This document shows positions 43,048 through 51,525 of a stretch of 64,000 bases of DNA, piece after piece. Under the pieces are notes generated by a model that was not told the DNA's origin, did not search any database, and worked only from the letters and a program-made list of their open reading frames with translations. The translations under genes and the position numbers were made by a program. The stretch comes from Idiomarina ramblicola. Lineage in GTDB: Bacteria > Pseudomonadota > Gammaproteobacteria > Enterobacterales > Alteromonadaceae. Within the stretch, counting starts at the first letter, position 1. Each line of letters opens with the position of its first letter. The stretch is taken from NCBI RefSeq assembly GCF_003987255.1, contig NZ_PIQC01000010.1, forward strand, positions 62,001 through 126,000. The letters run 5' to 3'.

Positions 43048-43950
43048 ATGAATTTAATGAGAGAGTTTTTTGCACAATTGCGTTATCGCTGGTTACGAAA
43101 GTATAAGTCACTGGCGGGCTCAGGCCTGAAGCGGAACGCACAGGCAATAACAGAGTTGCAATGGCAACAGCGTGACACGTTAGCGCATCAGGAGCACTTA
43201 CTGCCGGCTCAACTGATAGTGAACCTAACCTCGTTCCCCGATCGCTTTGCTAAGCTGCATCTGACGTTAAAATCGCTGCTGCTGCAGTCGGTAAAAGCTG
43301 ACTCCGTCATTTTATGGTTGTATGAAAACGATATCGCCAAACTTCCTGAAAGTGTCACTGAGCTGCAAAAAGATGGATTAACAATAGCGCCTGTCAGGGC
43401 CGACACGCGTTCTTATAAGAAACTGATTCCGGCACTTGAGAGCTATCCCGACGCTTTTCATGTAACCGCTGACGATGATATTTATTACCGTCCGGACTGG
43501 CTGGCAACTTTAGTTAATGCTTACCAGGGCAATAATCGGGAAATAGTGTGTTGGCGAGCACATTACCTTCGCCGTACTAGCAACGGAGAAATAAGGCCGT
43601 ACCGGCAGTGGTATCCGAAAACGGAAGTACGCGGTCCCGATCCGAACTTATTTTTTACCAGTGGCGCCGGTGTGCTGTTCCCGCCGGGCTGCTTTGATCA
43701 ACGCGTTACCGACCAGAACCTGGCATCATCACTGGCACCTTACGCCGATGACTTGTGGTGGTTCTGGTTGGCCAGCTTGAACCATTGTGTCATTCGCCGG
43801 GTGGGCAACAACCCCAAACTCATCAACTGGAAAGGCAGTGGTGACAGCTCGTTATGGCAATTTAATAAGCGTGAAGATGGTGGCAATGACGAACAATTGC
43901 AGAATTTAGTCGCACACTTTGGTCTGCCGCCAACCCTGGATAAGACGTAA
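43048..43950 (+). CDS. GT-A fold glycosyltransferase
   Basis: A 300-residue protein. IVNLTSFPDRFAKLHLTLKSLLLQS at about 57-81 and FHVTADDDIYYRPDW (metal-binding DDD at 142-144) indicate a GT-A glycosyltransferase, with a late PYADDLWWFWLA segment as the possible catalytic-acid loop. A similar layout occurs in enzymes that modify polysaccharide or protein glycans. A basic, helical N terminus may bind the membrane. The Shine-Dalgarno GGAGG lies 15 bases before ATG 43048, which is long; the in-frame ATG at 43057 is also possible. The LysE gene starts 12 bases after the stop and is likely co-transcribed. Confidence 0.78.
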   Translation: MNLMREFFAQLRYRWLRKYKSLAGSGLKRNAQAITELQWQQRDTLAHQEHLLPAQLIVNLTSFPDRFAKLHLTLKSLLLQSVKADSVILWLYENDIAKLPESVTELQKDGLTIAPVRADTRSYKKLIPALESYPDAFHVTADDDIYYRPDWLATLVNAYQGNNREIVCWRAHYLRRTSNGEIRPYRQWYPKTEVRGPDPNLFFTSGAGVLFPPGCFDQRVTDQNLASSLAPYADDLWWFWLASLNHCVIRRVGNNPKLINWKGSGDSSLWQFNKREDGGNDEQLQNLVAHFGLPPTLDKT

Positions 43951-43962
43951 AAGGATCGGATA

Positions 43963-44577
43963 ATGGAAATTTTTATTGCGGTATTTTTCTTCGCCTTTTC
44001 CACCACAATTACACCCGGCCCCAATAACATTATGATCATGTCATCGGGCGTGAACTACGGCATTAAGTCCAGCTTGCCGCACTTTCTTGGCATTTGTCTT
44101 GGCTTTCCGGCCATGGTGCTGGTCGTCGGAATGGGCTTTGGCTCGGTGTTAGAACAATTTCCACTACTGCACCAAATGATCAAAATTGCGGGCACCGCTT
44201 ATTTGCTTTGGCTTGCCTGGGTCATTGCTTCGCAAACTCCCAAAGCCATTGAAAAAGGAAATCGCAAACCACTCACCTTTTGGCAAGCGGTTTTATTTCA
44301 GTGGGTAAACGGCAAAGCCTGGGTGATGGCAACGGGTGCCGTTGCGGCATTTACTACCGTGGCGGGAACACTGTGGTCAGAGGTAATGGAAATAACAGCG
44401 GCCTTTTTAGCCGTCGCATTTCCTTGTGTGGGAATTTGGCTTGTCGCCGGTGCCGGACTCAGGCAATTACTGACTAACCACACAGCACAAAGAGTTTTTA
44501 ATATCTCCATGGCGGTACTTCTGGTCTTTTCTGTGATTCCTGTCGTATTGGACATATGGCGGTTTTATTTTAGTTAA
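43963..44577 (+). CDS. LysE/RhtB-family amino-acid exporter
   Basis: A 204-residue membrane protein with six hydrophobic segments. The family motif TPGPNNIMIMSSGVNYG at about residues 17-33 is followed by HFLGICLGFPAMVLVVG, and FQWVNGKAWVMATGA in the second half. LysE/RhtB proteins export lysine, homoserine, threonine or related amines; the substrate is not readable. AAAAGGAT lies before the ATG. It follows a glycosyltransferase gene by 12 bases, and the diguanylate cyclase begins 88 bases later with its own likely promoter. Length is normal and nothing is broken. Confidence 0.92.
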   Translation: MEIFIAVFFFAFSTTITPGPNNIMIMSSGVNYGIKSSLPHFLGICLGFPAMVLVVGMGFGSVLEQFPLLHQMIKIAGTAYLLWLAWVIASQTPKAIEKGNRKPLTFWQAVLFQWVNGKAWVMATGAVAAFTTVAGTLWSEVMEITAAFLAVAFPCVGIWLVAGAGLRQLLTNHTAQRVFNISMAVLLVFSVIPVVLDIWRFYFS

Positions 44578-44665
44578 ACGAAACGGTGGGCAACATAAAA
44601 ATAACAATTTACGCTAAACTAACGATATGGTTAACTATTCTCCATACAGGCGAAAAAGGTGAGTC

Positions 44666-45775
44666 ATGGACGTAAAAGCTGGGCAAGTATCTTTTGATCA
44701 ACTCATCTCGGAATTGTCGACCCGCCTGATTAATAGTGAGCCAGCGGAAACCTACGAATGCATTGAAGAAGTCATTGCTGCCATTGGCAACTACACTGAC
44801 GCCGATCGTTGTTACGTATTTGAATTCGATGACAATATCCAGCATATGACCAATACCCATGAATGGGTAAGAAATGGTTATCAGGCACATATCGACGATT
44901 TGCAATCGATAGCATTAGAAGAGCTCCCCTGGTTTTTTAAAGAAATAAAAGCACACCACAAGTTCATTGTGAACAATGTTGAGCAATTGCCGGCAGAAGC
45001 CAGTGCTGAAAAAGCTGAGTTTGACCGCGAAGAAATCAAATCGGTTATCTGCGTTGGCCTGGTGGCCAATCAGCGACTTCTGGGTTTTGTCGGCTGTGAT
45101 ATGGTCCGGAAAAAACGAGAGTGGCAATCCGCCGACATCCGCCATTTAGGCCTGGTGGCCGATATGGTAGCGAATACGCTTGAACGGCAACGTACCTACG
45201 CGGAACTCATCCGAACCCAGCGGGAGCTGGAAAAGGCTAACCGTATGTTGCAAGCTCAGGTAGCACAGGATGGATTAACCGGCATTGCAAACCGTCGCGC
45301 CTTTGATGAACGCATAACCAATGAAATTCAGCGTGCTTCTCGTCACAACACCCCGCTGGCTTTACTCATCATTGATATCGACCAGTTTAAACCTTATAAC
45401 GACCACTATGGTCATTTACAGGGTGATCAGGCACTCAAGTCGGTTGCCGATGCCATGTTTGATCAATTGCAGCGTAACACTGACTTTCTCGCGAGATATG
45501 GCGGAGAAGAGTTTGTCGCAGTCATTTCTGCCACTGATGAACAGAAAACCAAAGAGAGCATACAGCGGTTGCTGGACTCCGTGCGGACCCTCAACATAGC
45601 GCATGACGAGTCAGAGGTTGCGCCCTATCTGAGCATTAGTATTGGCGGCTACATTCACACACCTGATGCCGAGGAAGATACCGAAAGCCTCATCAGCCGC
45701 ATGATATCAAAAGCAGACTCAGCACTGTATCGTGCCAAGTCTGATGGTCGTAACCGGGGTTATTTAGATAACTAG
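44666..45775 (+). CDS. GAF-GGDEF diguanylate cyclase
   Basis: A 369-residue cytosolic protein. A GAF domain spans about 20-175 (YTDADRCYVFEFDDNIQHMTNTHEW; VICVGLVANQRLLGFVGCD), a coiled linker at about 177-200, and a GGDEF domain at about 202-365. The active-site motif is GGEEF (279-283), with an RxxD inhibition site (R270-D273) five residues before. It should make cyclic di-GMP on a small-molecule cue sensed by GAF. This is the second likely active cyclase in the window; it differs from the first by lacking PAS. Its end overlaps the convergent TPR gene by four bases. Confidence 0.93.
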   Translation: MDVKAGQVSFDQLISELSTRLINSEPAETYECIEEVIAAIGNYTDADRCYVFEFDDNIQHMTNTHEWVRNGYQAHIDDLQSIALEELPWFFKEIKAHHKFIVNNVEQLPAEASAEKAEFDREEIKSVICVGLVANQRLLGFVGCDMVRKKREWQSADIRHLGLVADMVANTLERQRTYAELIRTQRELEKANRMLQAQVAQDGLTGIANRRAFDERITNEIQRASRHNTPLALLIIDIDQFKPYNDHYGHLQGDQALKSVADAMFDQLQRNTDFLARYGGEEFVAVISATDEQKTKESIQRLLDSVRTLNIAHDESEVAPYLSISIGGYIHTPDAEEDTESLISRMISKADSALYRAKSDGRNRGYLDN

Positions 45776-46638
45776 TTCCAGCTGGATATCTGCTTCTGTA
45801 ACGCTTTGTCATCCACCTCTTTAAGTTCAGCCAGCAACTGCTTAGACTCTTCGTCGTTTCCTTTTAAGGTCAGCAGTTGAGCCAGTCGGAAGTTTGCCCA
45901 ATGAGTGTCCGGCGCATTCTCCGGTACTTCCAATTTCAGGTATTGCCTTAAAGCATGAATGCCTTCCTCTACCTTAGTTTCAGCCAAAACTGAGGTTTTT
46001 CCAATTTGATACAAAGCCATGACAGAAGAATCGCCCTCAGCAGATTCGCCTGCAGCGGCCTGTTCAAAAAAAGACAGCGCTTTTTCGTAGTTCTCGCTTC
46101 TTTGCTCCTGAAAGCCTGCATAAACCAGAACATCGGCGTTATTGGGGTACTGAGTTAAAGCTTCCGTTAGTAGCTCTGCTGCTTGTTCTTCTTGCTCATG
46201 GTGTCGAAAGTATCCAATTCTTGCCAGCGTACCCTGTGCCGGGTCAATCGCTTTAATGGCTTCAATCTGAGCCAGTGCTTTTTCGTCATCGCCACCCGCT
46301 ATTGAAGGTGCCATCAAATAGAATTGCATTAAGGCGTTGCGATATTTCAGCGAATCCGGCTCAAGTTCCACCGCTTTTTGAAACGACTCAAGTGACTTCC
46401 CGGCATAACTGAGCGCACTAAAAAAAGCATCCTGCGCCTGCTGTGCCATGACAATGCCCCTGGTATGCCAGGCGGTGGCATTTTCAGGCTCGTTCTCAAC
46501 CCAGTTTTCCGCAATGTCTTCTGCCTCATCCAATTGCTTTTCAGACAAATGCTGTTGAATCATCTGCTGATGTGACTCCCCGGCATAAGCGCCGGAAACC
46601 AAAATGAATGTTGTTAATACAAATAAAAGCCACTTCAC
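45772..46638 (-). CDS. Secreted TPR-repeat protein
   Basis: A 288-residue protein from GTG 46638, chosen because AAGGAGA lies six bases upstream and the GTGA overlaps the stop of the DUF2306 gene. Reading further up would merely re-read that gene in another frame. Signal peptide to about residue 20 (VSGAYA). Then helix pairs of the tetratricopeptide type (EAEDIAENWVENEPENATAWHTRG; LESFQKAVELEPDSLKYRNALMQ; AAELLTEALTQYPNNADVLVYAG; EKALSFFEQAA). These form protein-binding scaffolds, here in the periplasm. Partner unknown; the coupled DUF2306 membrane protein is the first candidate. Confidence 0.82.
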   Translation of the reverse strand: MKWLLFVLTTFILVSGAYAGESHQQMIQQHLSEKQLDEAEDIAENWVENEPENATAWHTRGIVMAQQAQDAFFSALSYAGKSLESFQKAVELEPDSLKYRNALMQFYLMAPSIAGGDDEKALAQIEAIKAIDPAQGTLARIGYFRHHEQEEQAAELLTEALTQYPNNADVLVYAGFQEQRSENYEKALSFFEQAAAGESAEGDSSVMALYQIGKTSVLAETKVEEGIHALRQYLKLEVPENAPDTHWANFRLAQLLTLKGNDEESKQLLAELKEVDDKALQKQISSWN

Positions 46639-47381
46639 GAGAGTTCTCCTTGATCGTATTTTTGTGACCATAAAAATATAAGCACCGTACCCACAACACC
46701 CGGCACAACCCAAAATAATAACTGCCACTGACCCAAATACGCCAGTATATGCCTGGCGCCAAAAGCGAAGAAGGCCGTATATACCGCAATACCTGAACTG
46801 CACATTGAGCTCAAATGTTCAATAAGCCAGCCATTCTTTTTGACGGATTTGGCCAATGCAAAATGAAGCATCTGATATGCGCTTACTAGCCCTAAGATAC
46901 TAAAAATAATATGAAGCCATGGGCTCACGAACTGAACTGCTGGTGCACTTAGGTACTGCCATAATAAGACCAGCGACATGCCCACTAACCCCATTGGCAT
47001 GGATAAGTAACTGAATTTTCTTAAATTAGCACGACTCCGTTTCGACCGCAAAACAACCGTTGCGTTCCGAACCGAGACAAAAGTAAATAGTGAAAGAAAC
47101 AACAATAACGTCCAAAAGAACCGAATACCCTCAGAGACGGCCTCTGGTCGCTGGCTGTTTTCAATAATATCCGCTTTAAAGTACGCGGGAGCAATCAACA
47201 CCATAATTGACATGATAATGGCCGAAACGGCAACTGTGTTCATGGTCCAGACATATGCCTTTCCGAACCGTCGATGGTTCAGACTTCCCTTTTTTGTCGC
47301 CACGGGTACCCAAAACAAGGCCATTGCTATGGCACCGAAAACGATGTGCAAATAAAGTAAAAAGCTGTGCAGCGTCAACAT
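46635..47381 (-). CDS. DUF2306-like multi-pass membrane protein
   Basis: A 248-residue protein with about seven hydrophobic segments. LYLHIVFGAIAMALFWVPVATKKGSLNHRRFGKAYVWTM near the N terminus and later histidines in SPWLHIIFSILGLVSAYQMLHF resemble DUF2306 and similar bundle membrane proteins, which may bind haem through helix histidines. Function unknown. Its stop TGA overlaps the GTG of the TPR gene by four bases, so the two are one transcriptional and translational unit. It is divergent from the two-component system, across a 125-base spacer with an inverted repeat. Family call is moderate. Confidence 0.7.
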   Translation of the reverse strand: MLTLHSFLLYLHIVFGAIAMALFWVPVATKKGSLNHRRFGKAYVWTMNTVAVSAIIMSIMVLIAPAYFKADIIENSQRPEAVSEGIRFFWTLLLFLSLFTFVSVRNATVVLRSKRSRANLRKFSYLSMPMGLVGMSLVLLWQYLSAPAVQFVSPWLHIIFSILGLVSAYQMLHFALAKSVKKNGWLIEHLSSMCSSGIAVYTAFFAFGARHILAYLGQWQLLFWVVPGVVGTVLIFLWSQKYDQGELS

Positions 47382-47440
47382 GACAAACCCTCCTGTTTTG
47401 TTACAGGTTAGGCTTGGTTCATGGCTTCAAGTAGTGTAAG

Positions 47441-47464
47441 AAGTCACTTTATAAAACGTGACTT
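47441..47464. promoter_or_regulatory. Inverted repeat in the divergent spacer of the two-component system
   Basis: AAGTCAC (47441-47447) and GTGACTT (47458-47464) are perfect 7-bp arms with a ten-base centre, between the DUF2306 gene and the histidine kinase gene. Response regulators of the NarL class bind such repeats, so it may be the site of the adjacent regulator. Not proven. Confidence 0.45.
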
Positions 47465-47506
47465 TTGGCCTATTGCGAAAAGGTCAGGGTGGGTCATACT
47501 AAGGCT

Positions 47507-48652
47507 ATGAATATAAAGTCATTAATTTCAGAACACCTAGACCATGAACAGTGGGTTGCCATACTGTCCTGGGCACTATTGACGTCATTTTGCCTGTATA
47601 TGCTGGGGCAAAGGGCTACCAGTCCATTCTTTGGCTTGCATTGGCTTGTTTCAGCAACAGCCTTTTTGGTCTTCATTGTGAGCTTCGCAATTGCCACTCG
47701 GGATAAACCATACAGTAACGAACCCTGGCTGCGCTTAAGCCTTATTGTCGTTCAGCTCGTTGCTATTTATAGCCTTTATTATTTAGTACCTTACAGCTTT
47801 GTCGCCATATTAATGACCATCTGCGTTGCCCAACTGCCTTATTACACGTCTATACGCAACTCAGTTTTGCTCTCAGTTCCTTTGTCGCTGCCTCTTTGGT
47901 TTATTTATCAGTTTGTCTGGAGCGACAATTATGCGTGGATATCCGCATTATTATTCTGGGCGTTTAATTTATTCTCCATAGTGACCATGGGAACTCGCAT
48001 GAGAGAGACCAAGGCACTTGAGCGCGAGCAGGCTATCAACCGTGAGCTGCGCGCGACACAAATGCTGCTTCAAGAGGCCAGTAAGCAGAATGAAAGGACT
48101 CGAATAGCCCGGAATATTCACGACTTAATTGGCCATCATTTAACCGCACTGTCTATAAACCTGCAGGTTGCCTCCCGCAAGGCGGGCGACGACTTGAGAC
48201 CCGTTTTAGAGAAAAGTCAAAGCATTACCAAATTGCTATTATCTGATGTGCGTGAAGCCGTTTCTGATTTACGCGACTCAGCGGTGCTGAATATCGAAGA
48301 AACATTAGAGGCTCTCTCTGGTATATCAGGAGAGAAAACGATTAAGGTAAAGTGCGACAAAGACCTCAACATACAAAGAGTGGATATCGCCGATACAATA
48401 CTGCGGGTCTCTCAAGAGGCCGTCACTAACTTTCTTAAACACTCCAACGGAGATGCTCAAGCGCTGGTGGTATCGCGCCAAGGCAAATTACTTAATCTAA
48501 CCATTACAGACAACGGTAAAGTCAGACAGGTTAAAGAGGGAAACGGCCTTCGCGGAATACACGAACGGGCTGCAAAGGTTGGGGCGGAATTACAAATTGA
48601 AGCAGCTTCCGAAGGCTTTCGGATTCAGTTAACTCTGAAGGATGACTTATGA
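47507..48652 (+). CDS. NarL/DesK-type sensor histidine kinase
   Basis: A 381-residue membrane kinase from ATG 47507; an upstream in-frame TTG has no better ribosome site. Residues about 20-155 hold five or six membrane helices with little outside, as in kinases that sense the membrane itself. A HisKA_3 region follows (TRIARNIHDLIGHHLTALSINLQVA, with the phospho-acceptor His in the NIHD motif), then a HATPase_c domain with SQEAVTNFLKHSNGDA and NGLRGIHERAAKVGA. It phosphorylates the response regulator encoded next, with which it overlaps by four bases. The signal is unknown; membrane fluidity or envelope stress is suggested by the architecture only. Confidence 0.9.
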   Translation: MNIKSLISEHLDHEQWVAILSWALLTSFCLYMLGQRATSPFFGLHWLVSATAFLVFIVSFAIATRDKPYSNEPWLRLSLIVVQLVAIYSLYYLVPYSFVAILMTICVAQLPYYTSIRNSVLLSVPLSLPLWFIYQFVWSDNYAWISALLFWAFNLFSIVTMGTRMRETKALEREQAINRELRATQMLLQEASKQNERTRIARNIHDLIGHHLTALSINLQVASRKAGDDLRPVLEKSQSITKLLLSDVREAVSDLRDSAVLNIEETLEALSGISGEKTIKVKCDKDLNIQRVDIADTILRVSQEAVTNFLKHSNGDAQALVVSRQGKLLNLTITDNGKVRQVKEGNGLRGIHERAAKVGAELQIEAASEGFRIQLTLKDDL

Positions 48653-49299
48653 ACATAAAAGTCATGCTTGTTGATGACCAAACTCTCGTTCGGGAAGGTC
48701 TCAATTCGCTTTTGTCTTTGTCAGATAAAATTGAAATAACTGCGCAGGCCAGCTCGGGTAAAGAGGCTATTCAAAAAAGCGCGAAGTGTGAACCTGATGT
48801 TATTCTCATGGACATTCGCATGCCTGACATGGACGGTATTGAAGCCGTTCAGCTTCTGAGAGAAAACGGCTCCCGAATCCCCGTCTTAATGCTGACGACC
48901 TTTGACGATCACGAATCTATAATGAAAGCCATTCAAGTTGGCGCCGAAGGGTACTTATTAAAAGACGTATCTCTGGAAGTTCTGGTTGATGCCATTGAAG
49001 CTTTGGCCAACGGTAAAACCTGGTTTCAGCCCGCTGTAACAGAACGTATTATACAAGGCTTAAAGGAAAACAGAACGAGCCAAAATTCTGATGAGGGTGC
49101 TCTGATAGAGCCGCTTACGGATAAAGAAGTTGCAGTTTTAAGACTGATAGCAGCCGGGCTCAGCAACAACGAAATAGCGGAAAGCTTATTCAAGTCGACT
49201 GGGACAGTTAAAAATCAGGTATCGTCACTTATGGGCAAGCTCGGGGTGCGTGATCGCACCCGAGCTGTTTTAAAGGCCATTGACTTAGGCTTATTATAA
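48649..49299 (+). CDS. NarL/FixJ-type response regulator
   Basis: A 216-residue regulator. The receiver domain (1-120) has Asp9-Asp10, phospho-acceptor Asp55 (VILMDIRMP), the MLTTFDD threonine and Lys in YLLKD. The LuxR-type helix-turn-helix follows at about 150-210 (LTDKEVAVLRLIAAGLSNNEIAESL, STGTVKNQVSSLMGKLGV). It binds DNA as a dimer when phosphorylated by the kinase encoded just upstream. The inverted repeat at 47441-47464 and the divergent DUF2306-TPR operon are natural target candidates. The gene ends one base before the convergent peptidase gene. Confidence 0.94.
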   Translation: MNIKVMLVDDQTLVREGLNSLLSLSDKIEITAQASSGKEAIQKSAKCEPDVILMDIRMPDMDGIEAVQLLRENGSRIPVLMLTTFDDHESIMKAIQVGAEGYLLKDVSLEVLVDAIEALANGKTWFQPAVTERIIQGLKENRTSQNSDEGALIEPLTDKEVAVLRLIAAGLSNNEIAESLFKSTGTVKNQVSSLMGKLGVRDRTRAVLKAIDLGLL

Positions 49300-49300
49300 G

Positions 49301-51172
49301 TTAAGCCTGTTTTTGCTTCTCTACCCACTGTTCTACACGACGTTCCAGAATATGCAGTGGCAATGCGCCACCACCAAGAACGGTGTCATGGAAACCACGG
49401 ATATCGAACTTGTCGCCCAAAGCTTGTTTGGCTTCTTCACGCAGTTCCAGAATACGGATCATGCCAATTTTGTAGGCCGTTGCCTGACCCGGCATCACCA
49501 GGTAGCGACGAACTTCTGAACGCACCGCGCCTTCAGCAATTGGGGTGTGATCCTGGAAGTATTTAACCGCTTCCTCTTCCGTCCAGCCTTTAGCGTGCAT
49601 GCCGGTATCCACAACTAAGCGCACCGCGCGCCAGATTTCCGTGGTTAAGCGACCAAAGTCAGAGTAAGGGTCTTCATAGGCACCCATTTCTTTGGCTAAC
49701 TGCTCTGAATACAAGCCCCAGCCTTCGCTGTAAACCGTAAAGCCAGCCTGAGTGCGAAACTCTGGTACGGACTCCAGCTCCTGGGCGATAGAAATCTGCA
49801 TATGGTGACCCGGATTACCTTCGTGATAGGCAATGGCTTCCATCTCATTTTTCGGCATCGAGCTCATATCGGATAAATGCGCATAGTAAATACCCGGACG
49901 CTCACCGTCAGGCGAACCTGGATAGTAATGCTGAGCCGCACCATCTTGCTCACGGAAAGGCTCAACGCGTTTCACGACCAAATCGGCTTTTGGCAAAATA
50001 CCGAAATACTCCGGTAACTTCTCATTGATATAAGCCAGGTATTCGCGCGAATCTTCCAGATACATCTCTGCGCCTTCGTCGTTGTTCGGGTAGAAGAAAC
50101 GCTCATCGGTACGGATATAATCAAAGAAGTCCTGCAAATCGCCGTCAAATTCGACTTTTTCTTTAATGGCGATCATGTCATTGGTCAGGCGCTCGACTTC
50201 ACTGAGGCCTATCTCATGAATTTCATCAGCGGTTAAGTCGGTGGTCGTATAGTTGGCCAAACGAGCGTTATAGTAGGCCTCGCCGTTTTCCAGGCGGTGT
50301 ACGCCGGTTGCAACTTCGTCGGTGTTTTCAATATCGCTTTCAAGGAAGCTAATAAGCGCTTCGTAGCTTGGACGGAAACGCTCTAAAAGTGCTTTACGCA
50401 CTTCTTTTTCGTATTTATCGGCTTTTTCGGCGGAGATCGCATCATTTTCCTGAAGCGCGCTGAGCTTGTTTTTCGCGTCTTCTAATAAGCTTGAATCGCC
50501 TTCTTCATCAAAAGGGGCGCCTGAAGTCAGGCCTTTCGCCTCTTTAATAACTTGCTCGTACGCGAAACGCGGCGCACGAACACCGTTCTCGACTTGTTCT
50601 TTCGCGCGCTGCAGTAACTGCTCAATAGCCGTTGCACCGCCCTTAATACGAGAAATGTAAGCTTCCATATCTTCCGCATCATCAACCCGGTGGAAGTTAA
50701 TTAAAAACTGCGGTAAGAAGGTGTGCGCCCCACGCATTTGGTCAAACACGTAATCCATGCCACGGAATTCGGCATTACGCTTGGCTTGTTCGTATTGGTA
50801 AACCCAAACATCATAAGAGGTCTGAGCTTCTAGGTTCAGCTTGTCGTAATCAAAGTTCGCTTTCAACTCTTCAACCGTGCCTTCCAGCCAATCGAGCTGC
50901 TTCTTTTCAGCAGCAACGGTCATATCATCAATGTCGCCGTATCGATCTTTGCGGCCCAGGAAGGTCATTTGAATAGGGCTTTGTTGAAGTTGTTGCTCGT
51001 ACTTTTCTTCAAACCACTGATTCAGACGTTCGGTTTCAGATTGCGAGCTTTGCTCAGTCTGTTTGGGTTGCTCAGCAGCCGTTTGAGAGTTTTGACCAGA
51101 ATTGTTCTCTTGCGGTTGCCCACAAGCCGTTAGTAAGCCCAAAACAGCCAGGGCGACAATGGAATAACGCAT
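49301..51172 (-). CDS. DUF885-family lipoprotein metallopeptidase
   Basis: A 623-residue protein with a lipoprotein signal: the lipobox LTAC places the lipidated Cys at 17. A low-complexity Gln/Ser/Glu-rich linker follows to about 45. The DUF885 domain fills the rest. The metal site is HEGNPGHH at 450-457 (His450, Glu451, His456 or His457), with a downstream YSEGWGLYSE (Glu483) as the third ligand region. DUF885 proteins are carboxypeptidase Taq/M32-like fold zinc peptidases of the envelope. Substrate unknown. Full length; nothing broken. Divergent from the zinc-ribbon protein gene. Confidence 0.9.
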   Translation of the reverse strand: MRYSIVALAVLGLLTACGQPQENNSGQNSQTAAEQPKQTEQSSQSETERLNQWFEEKYEQQLQQSPIQMTFLGRKDRYGDIDDMTVAAEKKQLDWLEGTVEELKANFDYDKLNLEAQTSYDVWVYQYEQAKRNAEFRGMDYVFDQMRGAHTFLPQFLINFHRVDDAEDMEAYISRIKGGATAIEQLLQRAKEQVENGVRAPRFAYEQVIKEAKGLTSGAPFDEEGDSSLLEDAKNKLSALQENDAISAEKADKYEKEVRKALLERFRPSYEALISFLESDIENTDEVATGVHRLENGEAYYNARLANYTTTDLTADEIHEIGLSEVERLTNDMIAIKEKVEFDGDLQDFFDYIRTDERFFYPNNDEGAEMYLEDSREYLAYINEKLPEYFGILPKADLVVKRVEPFREQDGAAQHYYPGSPDGERPGIYYAHLSDMSSMPKNEMEAIAYHEGNPGHHMQISIAQELESVPEFRTQAGFTVYSEGWGLYSEQLAKEMGAYEDPYSDFGRLTTEIWRAVRLVVDTGMHAKGWTEEEAVKYFQDHTPIAEGAVRSEVRRYLVMPGQATAYKIGMIRILELREEAKQALGDKFDIRGFHDTVLGGGALPLHILERRVEQWVEKQKQA

Positions 51173-51266
51173 AGCAGTGTCCTTTATTCTTCTTTTGATA
51201 CAGGAAGAAAAACTATAGCGCGCTTGTTACACTAATGGAAATGCTTAAATTGTAACCGACTGTTTT

Positions 51267-51518
51267 ATGGCGAAACCCAACAAGAAAGGGCCGGTTCGCA
51301 CCGTGCAGATTTCTTGTCTGCAATGCAAAACGCCCATATTTAAATACCGCAAGGGTGGTAAAGGCGCTTTGGTAAAATGCTTTATTGAGCGTATTGTTGA
51401 AGACCACACCACCAAACCATGCCACTGCCCCGGCTGTGGACAGGAGTTTGCGCGCGAGACCATGATACGTGGCACCCCTGCCTACAAGATTATTGGCGGT
51501 AAAGTCCATTCAAAGTAG
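51267..51518 (+). CDS. Small zinc-ribbon protein
   Basis: An 83-residue basic protein. Cys pairs in ISCLQCKTP (about residues 17-20) and CHCPGCGQEF (about 52-57) should bind one zinc ion, giving a zinc-ribbon fold; another Cys at about 38 is available. The start is basic (MAKPNKKGPVRT), and IIGGKV lies near the end. I do not recognise a named family; such proteins are conserved hypotheticals in marine gammaproteobacteria and may bind nucleic acid or ribosomes. It starts 94 bases from the peptidase gene. The threonine aldolase start lies seven bases after its stop, so the two are co-transcribed. Confidence 0.72.
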   Translation: MAKPNKKGPVRTVQISCLQCKTPIFKYRKGGKGALVKCFIERIVEDHTTKPCHCPGCGQEFARETMIRGTPAYKIIGGKVHSK

Positions 51519-51525
51519 GAAAACC

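Noticed and set aside
46639-46803. 55-residue N-terminal extension of the TPR protein
   Set aside because: It re-reads the end of the DUF2306 gene in another frame. The GTG at 46638 has the ribosome site and is followed by a signal peptide.
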